Shown in pieces: positions 42,901 to 50,338 of a DNA stretch of 64,000 nucleotides. The translations under genes and the position numbers were made by a program. Below the pieces are notes generated by a model. That model worked only from the letters and a program-made list of their open reading frames with translations. It was not told where the DNA came from and searched no databases. Source of the DNA: CAZDKK01 sp964506245 (GTDB lineage Bacteria > Eisenbacteria > RBG-16-71-46 > CAIMUX01 > WJJG01); the NCBI GenBank assembly GCA_964506245.1, contig CAZDKK010000017.1, forward strand, positions 17,098-81,097, written 5' to 3'. Position 1 is the stretch's first letter, and every line of letters starts with the position of its first letter.

Positions 42901-45327
42901 GCGCGGTTCGCCGATCTCTCCATCGACAGGGCGGCGAGCGGATACCGTCTCCTCGGTCTCTCTGAGGATCTCACCGCGGCCCAGAGCCACCCCTTCGACG
43001 TGCGGGTCGGATCGAGTGCGCACCTGGCGTTCCTCGTCCAGCCGGACTCCGGCAGCGGCGGCGGCCCGCTCGTCCCGCAACCCGCGGTCGTGATCCGGGA
43101 CCTCGGGGGCAATCAGGTCGCCAGCGACCTGCCGGTGACGATCGCGCTCGGCGCGGACCCCACCGGCGGCGAGCTCAGCGGGTCGCGGGTCGTCGCTGCG
43201 GCCGACGGCCTGGCGGCTTTCACGGACCTCGCCATTGCCAGGGCCGGGGAAGGCTACCAGCTGACCGCGACCGCCCCGGGACTGCCCGCGGTGACCGGTG
43301 CCCCGTTTCCCGTCCACCCGGGGCCCTCAGCCCGCCTCGCCTTTGCTGTACAACCTGGCGATGGACGCGGTGGGGAGCCGTTGTCCCGCCAGCCGGTCGT
43401 GGCCATCACCGACATCGCCGGCAACCTGGCGAGGGCTGACGGCGCACAGGTCACGCTGCGTCTGGCCGGTGGATGCGACACGGCCCACCTCGGCGGTCCC
43501 ACCGAAGCGCGCTCCATGGCCGGGTTGGCGACCTTCTCCGGCCTGAGCGTCGACAAGATCGGAACCGGCTACACGCTTCTGGCCGAGGCGGCCGGGCGCG
43601 ACGGGATCGCGAGCCAGCCCTTCCACATCATCACCGGCAATCCGGCAGCCATGGTCGCCCTGGGGGGCCTAAACCAGCGCGGAACCGCGGGGGACTGGCT
43701 CGCCGATCCCTTCCGACTGCGCGTGGTCGACGCGGGGGAAAACGCGTTGGCCGGGACACCGGTGCGCTTCAGGATCACAGCCACGCCTCGTTTCGCGACC
43801 GGTCAGGAGCTGAATGTCAGTGAAGTCGCCACCGACCCCGCGGGCGAGGCGGGCGTGCGGCTGCGGCTCGGGGATCTGCCCGGAACCTATCTCGTGTCGG
43901 CCACGCTCAGCAGCCTGCCCGACAGCGCTCTCCCGTTCGCGGCCACCGCGCGCGAACAGGATGGCACCGGGACCGTGTCGCTGGCCCCGGAGTGGGTCGT
44001 TGCCGGTGCAAGTGCCGATCTCGCGTTCACGATCGGCGGGGACGAGCGCGCGACGAACGTGACCGTGCGCCTGCACATCCCCCCGGACTGGACCTGGACG
44101 GGCCAGTCCTCCGACGTCGTCCTCCAGGGCGGCGTCTTCTCCGGGGCCACCGTTTCGGTCGCGGGTGACGGATCGATCCTCGCGCCGTATGCCATCACCG
44201 TGGACCAGGCGCACATCTCACGCGCAGACGCGGCCATCCTCATGGTTCGCGCGGTGACCGCACCCGAGGAACCCGGGCCGCGAGTCTTCGTGGTGGCCAC
44301 GGCGGCGCTGCTCGGCGTGCCCGCGCCGGTCATTCCATCCCCCGAGATCTGCGTGCGCGCGCTCGCCCCGGGCGATGCCAACCTGGACGACGAGGTGGAC
44401 CTGCTCGATGTTCTCTGGGCCACGGATTTCGTCCTGGGCACGCGGCCCATGTCCAGGGCCCAGAGCCGGGCCGCGGACGTCTTCCCGGCTCATGCGTCCG
44501 GGCAGGCGCGCAAGGCAGCCGACGGACGGGTCGAGAGCGCCGACGTCGAGCTGCTGAAGCGCGCGATTCTGATGCAGGCTTGGGACGACGGGCTGCCGCT
44601 GGGCGAGAGCTCGGCCTGTCCGCCGACCCTGGTCGCTCAGCGATCCACACCGCTCGCGGCGAACGACTCCCCTCCGACGCCGGAGGACGTCACGCTCGCC
44701 ATCGAGGAGACCGGGGACGGCCTGGCGATCAGACTCGCGAATCGCATCCCGATACGCGGCATCCAGCTCAACCTCCCCATCGAGGGCGCATCGCCGACCG
44801 ACCTCGAGTGCCGCAGTTTCCATCGCGTCGGGCGGCTCGATCTGTCCTGGGCCATCGCCCAGGGCCAGCATCGCATTCTGCTGTGGAACCCCTCGGGCGA
44901 GTGCCTCGCGCCGGGGGATGGCTACATCGTGTGGATCGGGGCGGAGCCCGACTTGTACAGGTTCGCCGATTTGAGTTTCGTGATCGCGGGAACGGACAAC
45001 CAACCCGTGGCCACGCTCCCGCGGTGGGGCATCGCGAGCAACCTGCCGACGGCGTTCCGCCTCCACCCGGGACGCCCGAACCCCTTCCGGGACCGCTCGG
45101 TCATCGCCTTCGACGCGCCGCAGTTCGCCAAGGTCAAGATCGAGGTCTTCGATGCCAGCGGCCGTCTGGTGCGCGCGCTTCTCCGTCGAGAAACGGACCC
45201 CGGCGAGCACGAGGTCTTCTGGCTGGGGACCGACGAGGCGGGTCGCCGGGTCGCGAGCGGGCTCTACTGGTGCCGGATGACCTCGGGTTCGTTCACCGCC
45301 ACGCACCGGCTGATGCTCCTGGATTGA
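36979..45327 (+). CDS. Giant exported repeat protein with dockerin and C-terminal sorting domain
   Basis: 2782 aa. The TTG at 36979 has GGAGG 10 nt upstream; the ATG at 37033 is an alternative. A hydrophobic signal (VSVLLLLWLVLVSVAHPAGA) follows. Domains in order: beta-helix/filamentous-adhesin-like repeats (about 37690-39500); a DUF-like region to 40590; six Ig/invasin-like modules of exactly 100 codons each (40594-42393); four related modules of 104-105 codons (42394-43645); two more beta domains; a type I dockerin-like pair (GDANLDDEVDLLDVLWATDFVLG, then DGRVESADVELLKRAIL); a cohesin-like beta-sandwich; and a FlgD-like tail (GRPNPFRDR, FDASGRLVRAL, GLYWC) ending LLD. Probably a long surface fibre or scaffold. 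Preceded by a terminator-like hairpin. Confidence 0.87.
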   Translation: MLNRAHDREDIEVSRVGGMPPTVSVLLLLWLVLVSVAHPAGAEVRTWDGEGGTTAWSNNVNWSGDVVPGAADIAYFDGTSDKAATITAAVNVAGIVITADYDGTITQNAGIAITVGASGYDQAGATFLGGTSTIDVNGPWALSGGSFTSTTGGLYISGDVAISGGSFAPRTGTVRFDGTQTISANGVCFYSLYVTGAVTHTITAGTVIVVTGTLTLNDGYISGGTIEVQGPIAQASSFDGGTGLLRINGTEDQTFTGSCTATTGTLPDVSIEKATGTLTLAGTIRTGNDWTYVSGTLDPGASTLVFAGTLNVTGTQALNVVQIRGSTTVVAGTTLTVDSTLTMPSAVAFTVNGTVIANAALALTDGSIAGTGALEARAGITQASTFDGGLGTLLINGPGDQIFSGASTTAAGDLPHVTIDKPSGTLTLSGTLRIVSANWTYTAGALDPSASTLIFDGTLAITGSHDLPSVTFQGSGAKTLAAGTVLGVSSTLTLTDGSIAGAGRVEARGAISQASTFDGGTGSLHINGVGDQILTGACTTAAGDLPDVVIEKPSGALALAGTIRTGNDWTYVSGTLDCGTSTLVFAGTLNVTGTHALYAVQIRGNTTVTAGTTLTVNDTMTLALAVGLIVDGTVIVAGTLTLTDGTIDGAGELEAHGDITQASAFDGGTGTLRIHGTGAQTLTGSSTTTTGSLCDVVIDKSAGTLTLSGTIRTTGDWTYTAGGLAVAASTVVFAGAPTITGSQTLNDVNLQGDVTVSAGTTLTGNGTVTLTDGTLLTGTVRALGGITQAAEYDGGSGTLLIAGTGAQTFTGAATTTSGSLPDVEISKPAGALTLAGIIRTEHDWTHVAGTVDAGTSLVVLGGNLGLTSAGMAFHDLRLDATAVTLGSALDVDGDFSLAAGAFTTAGHDLTIGGDWSQSGGSFSPGASTVTFDGSASAAIVLAGSGAGREFHDVILDKTGGAALALLDDAAIGGDLILSGGVLEGTDRTLWLDGDWLNNAGPSAFAPGSGSVELRGGAQVIGGAHPTAFHTLGLVGSDAKTAQWDLEVSNLSLAQDLVVTPHVVRISGATTGAYDVIGTVRRGIVGNGPYSLGSAHTTVTFTGAGTNPDSVDVTLSRGAPPPGMPGAIQRYYDVSASGGAAWSATLRLHYREDELNGNVEGALSVWREAAIWERLGRSGQDYTQNWIERSEVEAFSRWALASGCPDHFLIDSVPSPQMAGVPFDITVTAADSADARFRFYTGEVRLTSTAGPVLPAVITFSESDSGRVTQSVLINGAGASRTIMADDGEGHLGVSNPFTITPSLLKHFVLGTVLSPRTAGVPFELSIAARDSFGNLVTGFTGALHLTVPEGGLSPETIVVAPADSGRVTRSVRVGRAGSGIRVRVTDDLGHAGSTNPFTVLAATVKRFVLEAIPSPQIAGEPFDLTLWAADPYGNLATDYTGTVDLTTTAGQILPARIVFSAEDQGRHTGQVSVTLAGSGGTITAQDQDRHTGTSAPFAVIGSALDHFAIDAIPSPQQVGTPFDLILTALDRFGNQASGAIGSVDLTTTAGAASPSTLTFTESDGARHTERITVSGVGTGRTVSLADSAGRSATSNSFTVTAGPAVRLALDAISSPQIAGVAFDLAVAARDAYDNVATGYAGTVELATTAGLITPSAVTLTAGDQGRRSILVRVTLAGDDRTIAARDPSGLAGTSQPFRVDSGSVSRFLIADVPSPQAAGSAFPLVLTAVDSCGNRDTGFLGAVSLTTTAGSITPARVVFTDADSGCHGESVAVTLAAGERTIRATDEAGHTGTSAPFTVEAGPAASLAFLQQPGGGRSGSPLIPQPIVELLDGHGNRASETMATIAVALPAAVSAALLGTTAAETREGLATFTDLRIDQAGSDHVLIANADGLQATSSSPFEVVPGPAARLAFLVQPGAGTGGAPLSPQPRIAVRDAAGNLVTTSAAAVAVVLADSAGGATLSGTASVQADAGVARFADLSIDRAASGYRLLGLSEDLTAAQSHPFDVRVGSSAHLAFLVQPDSGSGGGPLVPQPAVVIRDLGGNQVASDLPVTIALGADPTGGELSGSRVVAAADGLAAFTDLAIARAGEGYQLTATAPGLPAVTGAPFPVHPGPSARLAFAVQPGDGRGGEPLSRQPVVAITDIAGNLARADGAQVTLRLAGGCDTAHLGGPTEARSMAGLATFSGLSVDKIGTGYTLLAEAAGRDGIASQPFHIITGNPAAMVALGGLNQRGTAGDWLADPFRLRVVDAGENALAGTPVRFRITATPRFATGQELNVSEVATDPAGEAGVRLRLGDLPGTYLVSATLSSLPDSALPFAATAREQDGTGTVSLAPEWVVAGASADLAFTIGGDERATNVTVRLHIPPDWTWTGQSSDVVLQGGVFSGATVSVAGDGSILAPYAITVDQAHISRADAAILMVRAVTAPEEPGPRVFVVATAALLGVPAPVIPSPEICVRALAPGDANLDDEVDLLDVLWATDFVLGTRPMSRAQSRAADVFPAHASGQARKAADGRVESADVELLKRAILMQAWDDGLPLGESSACPPTLVAQRSTPLAANDSPPTPEDVTLAIEETGDGLAIRLANRIPIRGIQLNLPIEGASPTDLECRSFHRVGRLDLSWAIAQGQHRILLWNPSGECLAPGDGYIVWIGAEPDLYRFADLSFVIAGTDNQPVATLPRWGIASNLPTAFRLHPGRPNPFRDRSVIAFDAPQFAKVKIEVFDASGRLVRALLRRETDPGEHEVFWLGTDEAGRRVASGLYWCRMTSGSFTATHRLMLLD
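37690..39490 (+). repeat. Five in-gene repeats of alternating length
   Basis: The (F/Y)DGG motif followed by a GDQ/GAQ(T/I)(F/L)(T/S)G core starts at 37690, 38134, 38527, 38971 and 39352. Spacings are 444, 393, 444 and 381 nt, so long (148-codon) and short (127-131-codon) units alternate. The first and third copies are most alike (LAGTIRTGNDWTYVSGTL in both). Confidence 0.8.
40594..42393 (+). repeat. Six tandem Ig-like modules of exactly 300 nt
   Basis: Module starts at 40594, 40894, 41194, 41494, 41794 and 42094, each with a PSPQ-like motif about six residues in, (V/E)PFDL, a D-x-(F/Y)-G/D-N turn and (N/S)PFTV at the end. Every period is exactly 300 nt with no indel. Confidence 0.85.
42394..43645 (+). 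repeat. Four tandem modules of 104-105 codons
   Basis: Module starts near 42394, 42706, 43021 and 43333, opening LAFL(V/Q)QPG and containing PL-x-PQP, a GN turn and a G-L/V-A-x-F-x-D-L block. Periods are 312, 315 and 312 nt. Confidence 0.8.
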
Positions 45328-45359
45328 GCCCGCGGCCGGCACCTGGGCAGCGTCGGTCG

Positions 45360-47969
45360 CTATCGCAGCAGGAGCACGCGCGTGCGGGCGCGGTGCGGGG
45401 GCTCGCCTAGGTGCTCTGCTGGACTACCGGGCGTGCAGCTCCATTGCGCGAAGTAGACGCCGGCCGGCAGCGGCGCGGCGCGCTCGTCCGTGCCCGCCCA
45501 GGCAAAGACGTGATGTCCCGCCGGCAGCTCGCCCGCGTGGACCGTGCGCACGCGGCGCCCCGTGAGATCGAGAATCTCCAGCGTGACGTGCGCCGGCGCG
45601 GGCAGCTCGCACGCGAACTGGGTCGCGCGCGTGAAGGGATTGGGCTGTCCGGCCTGGAAGGAAGGCTCCCTGGGCAGCGCCTCGTCGACACCGGTCGAGC
45701 CGCCGACGATGGCAAAGAGCCCGTCGCTCTGGTCGCGGCCTGCCTGCCCCGCGCGGTCGCGCGCAACCGCTTCGATCAGACACTCAGAGGATCCCGTCCC
45801 CTGCACGGCCCACACGAAGCTGCCGGTGTTCGCGAGGCCGGTGGCCAGCGTATCGGGGAAGCTCTGGCCCGCGTCGCGGGAGAGCAGGAGGTCCACCCCG
45901 CTCACCCCCACGTTGTCCTCGGCCTGCCACTCGATCGTCACGTCCATCCATGGCCACCAGACCTCGCCGCCGTTCGGGGTGACCACGCTCACCTCCGGCG
46001 CCTGGAAGTCGAACTGCTCCGGCGCAAGCCAGCTCAGGCAGCGCGTGAGGATCGCCTGCCGGTCCGCGGCGGCGTTCACCGCCTCGATGCCGAACGCGAG
46101 GTAGACCAGCTTGTAGGCGCCCGACCAGCGCAGGCCGCCGGGGATGCCCAAGACGTACTCGAAGATCGCGATCGCTCCGCTCCGCGGGGCGATCCAGCTC
46201 GGATACGCCTGGGAGCGCGAACCGTCCCCCGCCCCGATGCCGAAGGTGAGCCCGTCCCCGATGGGGTCGCCCGCGACGCCGCTGAGCTGCTCGAACGACA
46301 CGAAGTCGGCCAGGTAGGTCGCGTGCAGCCAGGTCTGGTAGAACGTCGGGTTGGGCTGGGAGCTCTCGTGAAGGAACCAGCCGATGTCTTGGCCCGTGGC
46401 AAGGAGCGCGCCGCCGCTCGAGAGGTAGTCGCTGAGGGCCGCCTGGTCGCCGCTGTCCATGGCCCCGGCCACGCCGGTGAGCCAGACCACCACCGGGTAC
46501 CGGCGCAGCGTCGCCCCGGGGGGCGAGTCCAGCAAGCTGGTGTCCCAAACCCGGTGCCCGATTCCCTCGGCTGCCAGCGCGTCGCCGACGAACATCTCAG
46601 CCCGATCGCCCCCATCGTCGTCGACCAGCAGAACGGGGACGTCTCCCAGAACGAGCGCGATCGTGTCCGCGCTCGCGTACCCGCCCGCGGCGGTGATGTC
46701 GAGTTGCAGCGAGATCCGGGCGCCGACGGAGAGCTGCGCGCCGGCGCTGACCACGAAGCGATCGCCGACCTCGACCCTCTCCCCCGCGGCGAGCGCACCC
46801 TGCGTGATGGTCCCGTCCACGACGGTCACGCCGGCGGTCAGGGACGTGAGCTGCGCGGCCACGCCCGTGCGCGCCCCGGCCAAGAAGCCGTTGCGCACCG
46901 TGATCCCGAGCTCGGCGGTCTCCCCGGGGTCGAGCCACGCGTCCCCGTCGCCCGTCGTCTCGTCCGCCACCCGCGCCGCGAGGACATCGATGTCGGTGCC
47001 CGGATCGTAGTAGACGAGCTGCGTGCCCTCGCCCACGCGGCAGGAGCCATACTTGATGTAGAAGTAGCCGCTGAGACCCCAGCCCGCTCCCCAGCTATTC
47101 TTGATGAGCCAGGCACCCTCGCCATCGCACACGGTGTCGTCCCACCCCACGATGACGACCGCGTGGTTGATCTGCTCATCTCCTTCGTGCTGGTAACACC
47201 CGCCGATGTAGTATCGAAAGTCACTGTAGACATGAAACGTCGTGATCACGGGACCATACTCGTACACGGCTGTCTTGATCAGGTTGACATCGTTCGGAAT
47301 GTCGATCCAACGCTTGGCCGACGCGATCGGTGTACAACCTTCTTCCGCGCAGGGAATCTGATCGTTCGCCTGGTAGGGCATGCACGTCTCGGCGCCCAGG
47401 CCGTGCTCGCGCACGTACATCCAGGCGCTCTGGTTCGAGGATCCGCTGCAGCCCGTCCCCGGCGTCGCGCAGGAGAGGATCTGCTGCTCCGCGAGGTCGA
47501 GGTCCTGGCCGGCGTAGATCTTGATCCCCGCCTCGAGCGCGCCCACCGCCGCGAAGTCCCAGCAGCTCCCGCAGTTTCCCTGATTGCGCACGCCCGTGAC
47601 GCCGCCCAGATCGCGCCAGTCGAAGCTCTCCGGCAGGTCGGCCCTCGCCCGGAAGGGCGCACGCGCCTGGCTGGCGATCCGCTGCTGCGCCGGGTCGGGA
47701 ATCGCGCCGAGCATCCGCTCGAACGCCTCGGGCGTGAGCGCATCGAGCGACGTCGGGCCCGGGACCCAGTCGTAGCCCCGCGCGGCGACGTGCGCGCGGA
47801 CCTCGGCGAGTTGCTCGCGGTGATAGGCGGCCAGGGCCTCAGCATCCCAGCCGGGAGCCGAGGCGCTCGCGGGCAGGGCCAGCAGGCCCGCGGTGCCCAG
47901 GGCGGTCGCGGCGCACAGAGCGGCGCGCCGGGGAAGAGGGCGAGCAGCGATTCCGGGCCTCAGCAACAT
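45360..47969 (-). CDS. Secreted papain-family (C1) cysteine protease with GATase-like and sorting domains
   Basis: 869 aa from the ATG at 47969 (GGAGGA upstream). Signal peptide to about residue 37, then a propeptide. The C1A domain (about 110-335) has QGNCGSCWDF (Cys about 136), INHAVVIVGWDD (His about 269) and IKNSWGAGWGLSGYF (Asn about 291). Next is a beta-sandwich beginning AWLDPGETAEL, shared with the M14 carboxypeptidase, and a class-I-amidotransferase/ThuA-like segment (VPVLLVDDDGG, LSDYLSSGGALLATGQDIGW). A VVTPNGGE Ig-like domain shared with the cytochrome follows. The FlgD-like tail (GQPNPFTRA, LDLTGRRVRTV, GVYFAQW) ends LLLR, with a short insertion before the last strand. Probably a surface or released endopeptidase. 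Confidence 0.9.
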   Translation of the reverse strand: MLLRPGIAARPLPRRAALCAATALGTAGLLALPASASAPGWDAEALAAYHREQLAEVRAHVAARGYDWVPGPTSLDALTPEAFERMLGAIPDPAQQRIASQARAPFRARADLPESFDWRDLGGVTGVRNQGNCGSCWDFAAVGALEAGIKIYAGQDLDLAEQQILSCATPGTGCSGSSNQSAWMYVREHGLGAETCMPYQANDQIPCAEEGCTPIASAKRWIDIPNDVNLIKTAVYEYGPVITTFHVYSDFRYYIGGCYQHEGDEQINHAVVIVGWDDTVCDGEGAWLIKNSWGAGWGLSGYFYIKYGSCRVGEGTQLVYYDPGTDIDVLAARVADETTGDGDAWLDPGETAELGITVRNGFLAGARTGVAAQLTSLTAGVTVVDGTITQGALAAGERVEVGDRFVVSAGAQLSVGARISLQLDITAAGGYASADTIALVLGDVPVLLVDDDGGDRAEMFVGDALAAEGIGHRVWDTSLLDSPPGATLRRYPVVVWLTGVAGAMDSGDQAALSDYLSSGGALLATGQDIGWFLHESSQPNPTFYQTWLHATYLADFVSFEQLSGVAGDPIGDGLTFGIGAGDGSRSQAYPSWIAPRSGAIAIFEYVLGIPGGLRWSGAYKLVYLAFGIEAVNAAADRQAILTRCLSWLAPEQFDFQAPEVSVVTPNGGEVWWPWMDVTIEWQAEDNVGVSGVDLLLSRDAGQSFPDTLATGLANTGSFVWAVQGTGSSECLIEAVARDRAGQAGRDQSDGLFAIVGGSTGVDEALPREPSFQAGQPNPFTRATQFACELPAPAHVTLEILDLTGRRVRTVHAGELPAGHHVFAWAGTDERAAPLPAGVYFAQWSCTPGSPAEHLGEPPHRARTRVLLLR

Positions 47970-48056
47970 GGCTTCCTCCGCGCGCAGGGCGCAGGGTTCT
48001 TCCGGGGAGCGGCTGACCGCTAAGTCTAGAACATTCCCGGCGGCCTTGCAGGAAGA

Positions 48057-48084
48057 TCCCGGGGGGCGCGAGAGCCCCCCGGGA
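48057..48084 (-). terminator. 11-bp GC hairpin after TPR gene
   Basis: TCCCGGGGGGC (48057-48067) and GCCCCCCGGGA (48074-48084) pair perfectly around a 6-nt loop. It lies about 92 nt past the stop of the TPR gene (48176) and before the C1 protease start (47969), so it probably separates these transcripts. U tract is weak (ATCTTCC). Confidence 0.6.
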
Positions 48085-48175
48085 CCTTCCCCCTGCCGGA
48101 TACTCCAGCCATCCGCATCCCGCCCGACAGCCGCCCCGCCCGGCCTGGCAGGGCGCGTCACGCCGAGCGGTGGAC

Positions 48176-49057
48176 CTAACGAGCCACGCCGGTGCTCAGC
48201 GAGCTGGCGTCGACCGGCTCCTCGGCGGCGGCGTCCAGGTGGAACTCGGCGGCCAGCGCCGCCAGGTCCACATCTTCATCCGCCACCGACTCGGCCAGCG
48301 CCTGCACCCGCGCCAGACTCACCTGTGCCTTCTCGTAGGCGGCATCGATCTCGAGGGCGCGGGCATAGGCCTGGGTCGCCGCGAGCGGATGGCCGGTGCG
48401 CTCGAGCGCGACGCCCAGGTTGTTCTGGACCTCGGCGATGTCGTCGCTCACGAGCGCCGCGCCGGCCAGGGCGTACAAGGCCTCGTCAAACCGCTGCTGC
48501 TCGATGTAGAGCACCCCCAGGTTGTTCAGCGCCCAGGCATCGCGCGGGTCCTGTGCGATCGCCCGCTTGTAGGCCAGCTCGGCCTCCTCGAACTGGTCGT
48601 TCTCGTGGTAGCAGCGGCCGAGCACGCGCTGCACGCCCGCCGCGGCCGCGTCCCGCAGGACCGCCTCCTGGATCGCCTCCAGCGCCTCCCATGCGCGGCC
48701 GGCGTCGAGGAGCGCGCGGGCCAGATTGATATAGCTCTTCACATGCTCGGGATCGAGCGCGACCGCCGTGCGCAACTCCGCCACCGCCCTCACCGCATCG
48801 CCCGCCTTCCAGGCCGACAGCCCGAGCATGTAGTGACCCCAGGGGTCGACGGGCTCTTCGTACGGCTGCCATTCCGGCTGCGCCGCGACGATGCGTCCGA
48901 CGTCGTCCGGGGTGATCTCCGGGTTCTCCTTGCCGGACGCGACGCCGCGCACCGCGCCCACTTCCAGGAGCAGGATCCCCACGACAGCCAACACAACCAC
49001 GGCAAAGACGGCGAGCCCCGAGGCCTCCATTCCGTTGCGACGAAACCCGCGCTTCAT
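48176..49057 (-). CDS. Membrane-anchored TPR protein
   Basis: 293 aa from the ATG at 49057 (GGAGGTG 6 nt upstream). One transmembrane helix at about 14-36 (GLAVFAVVVLAVVGILLLEVGAV) anchors a soluble part. Residues of about 75-255 hold five tetratricopeptide repeats (for example SYINLARALLDAGRAWEALEAIQEA, AWALNNLGVLYIEQQRFDEAL, NNLGVALERTGHPLAATQAYARAL). Such proteins are scaffolds for complexes at the inner membrane or in the periplasm. The acidic C-terminus is low-complexity. It lies upstream of the C1 protease gene but a strong hairpin separates them; partner unknown. Confidence 0.82.
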   Translation of the reverse strand: MKRGFRRNGMEASGLAVFAVVVLAVVGILLLEVGAVRGVASGKENPEITPDDVGRIVAAQPEWQPYEEPVDPWGHYMLGLSAWKAGDAVRAVAELRTAVALDPEHVKSYINLARALLDAGRAWEALEAIQEAVLRDAAAAGVQRVLGRCYHENDQFEEAELAYKRAIAQDPRDAWALNNLGVLYIEQQRFDEALYALAGAALVSDDIAEVQNNLGVALERTGHPLAATQAYARALEIDAAYEKAQVSLARVQALAESVADEDVDLAALAAEFHLDAAAEEPVDASSLSTGVAR

Positions 49058-49374
49058 GATCCACCTCCGTTTGTCATCCATCCCCGCCCATGCTTGCCCG
49101 CACTGCCGGCGGGCGGTTGCCGTTCGGTGCGGCTACGACGGGGGAGGAGGCAAGGGGCGGACCACGGAGCGCGCCCCGGAGGAGGACCGGATAACTCATT
49201 GAAATGGAATTGCTTAGGGGAAACGGGCCTCGGCGGGTCACCGGCGCAAGGGCGCATCCCCGTGTGCCGCCCCACACGGCGGACGAGGATCGGTGTCAAC
49301 GCGGACACGTTCCGGCCCTGGACGGCGAGGGCACGCCGACTCGAGACCCCGGCAGATCCGCCCCACGGGCCGGA
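49058..49374. other. Intergenic region with one hairpin
   Basis: No gene visible in these 317 nt. CCGTGTG (49260-49266) pairs with CACACGG (49273-49279) around a 6-nt loop, about 100 nt beyond the stop of the asparaginase-like gene on the minus strand; a possible terminator. An AT-richer island at 49190-49215 may hold the TPR promoter, but no clear hexamers stand out. Confidence 0.35.
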
Positions 49375-50304
49375 TCAGAGCGGCACGACCGCCGGCGCGA
49401 TCCGCGCGATCTCGCCCGTGGCCGCACTCCAGCAGCAGCAGGCGACGTCCGCCCCCAGGTCGTGCGTGCTGACGGCGCAGCATCGACCCTCGCGGTCGAT
49501 CGCGTGGATGATGGCCGCGCTCGTGTACCCGCTCTTCAGTCCGCGCAGATCCGCCAGCGCTTCGTGGCAGGCTTCCTCCACCGTCGCGCCGCGCTTCATG
49601 TAGAGAATGACCGAGCGGGCCGTGCCGGCGCGCACCATCATCTCGCCCGTGTGCGTGCAGCCGCAGGCGCCGTAGCGGTTGTCGGCGTAGAGACCGGCCC
49701 CGACGATCGGCGTGTCCCCGACGCGGCCGGGGTACTTGCGCGCCCAACCGGAGGTGCTGCTGGCCGCGGCCAGGGTGCCCGTCTCGTCGAGCGCGAGGTA
49801 GATCACCGTGCCCCCGGAGAGCAGGCGGTGCGCCGACGCCCAGGCGAACTCGGCCAGCGGCACGTTCGGCCACTGCGCGCGCACGTCGGCGGGCACATGC
49901 TCGGTCAGCCATCGCTCGTGGTGGTCGCGCATCTCGCCGGTGAGCATCTCGGCCGCCTCGGCACCCACCTCGTGCGCGAAGCGCGCGGCACCGTCCCCGA
50001 CGAGGAAGACGTGCGGCAGTCGGCGCATCACCTCACGGGCAACGCTCACGGCGTGGACATATCCGCGCAGCCCGGCGACGGCGCCGCACTCGAGCGTCGC
50101 GCCGTCCATGATCGCGGCGTCGCACTCGACCTCGCCGGCCAGATTCGGATGGCCTCCGCGCCCGACCGAATGGATGCGCGGATCGCGTTCGACCGGACGG
50201 ATTCCCTGCTCGACCGCCTCCAGCGCCCCGCGTGCCCCCGCCAGCGCCACGATGGCGGCTTCCATCCCCACCCGGCCCTCGCCGTTGGCCAGCACCACCC
50301 GCAC
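49375..50304 (-). CDS. Asparaginase_2 / N4-glycosylasparaginase-like Ntn hydrolase
   Basis: 309 aa, GTG start at 50304 with GGGGAGGTG upstream. The N-terminal alpha subunit region has GHPNLAGEVECDAAIMDG and a long helix. The probable autocleavage site is before the Thr of SGGTVIYLALDETG (about residue 165), followed by TSGWARKYPGRVGDTPIVGAGLYAD, the signature of glycosylasparaginases and isoaspartyl peptidases. It would hydrolyse beta-aspartyl or glycosyl-asparagine bonds. There is no obvious signal peptide, so a cytoplasmic role is likely; which substrate is used cannot be decided here. Third gene of a flavin reductase-PSRP-asparaginase run with gaps of 21 and 34 nt. Confidence 0.83.
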   Translation of the reverse strand: MRVVLANGEGRVGMEAAIVALAGARGALEAVEQGIRPVERDPRIHSVGRGGHPNLAGEVECDAAIMDGATLECGAVAGLRGYVHAVSVAREVMRRLPHVFLVGDGAARFAHEVGAEAAEMLTGEMRDHHERWLTEHVPADVRAQWPNVPLAEFAWASAHRLLSGGTVIYLALDETGTLAAASSTSGWARKYPGRVGDTPIVGAGLYADNRYGACGCTHTGEMMVRAGTARSVILYMKRGATVEEACHEALADLRGLKSGYTSAAIIHAIDREGRCCAVSTHDLGADVACCCWSAATGEIARIAPAVVPL

Positions 50305-50338
50305 GCCCGCACCTCCCCACTGCCCGGCCGAACCGCGG

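Noticed and set aside
37690..43645. Possible CRISPR or satellite array
   Set aside because: Repeats are in-frame protein modules with divergent third positions; no short identical repeats with unique spacers.
45411..48023. 870-codon plus-strand frame opposite the C1 protease
   Set aside because: Antisense shadow; no signal peptide, domain or ribosome-binding site.
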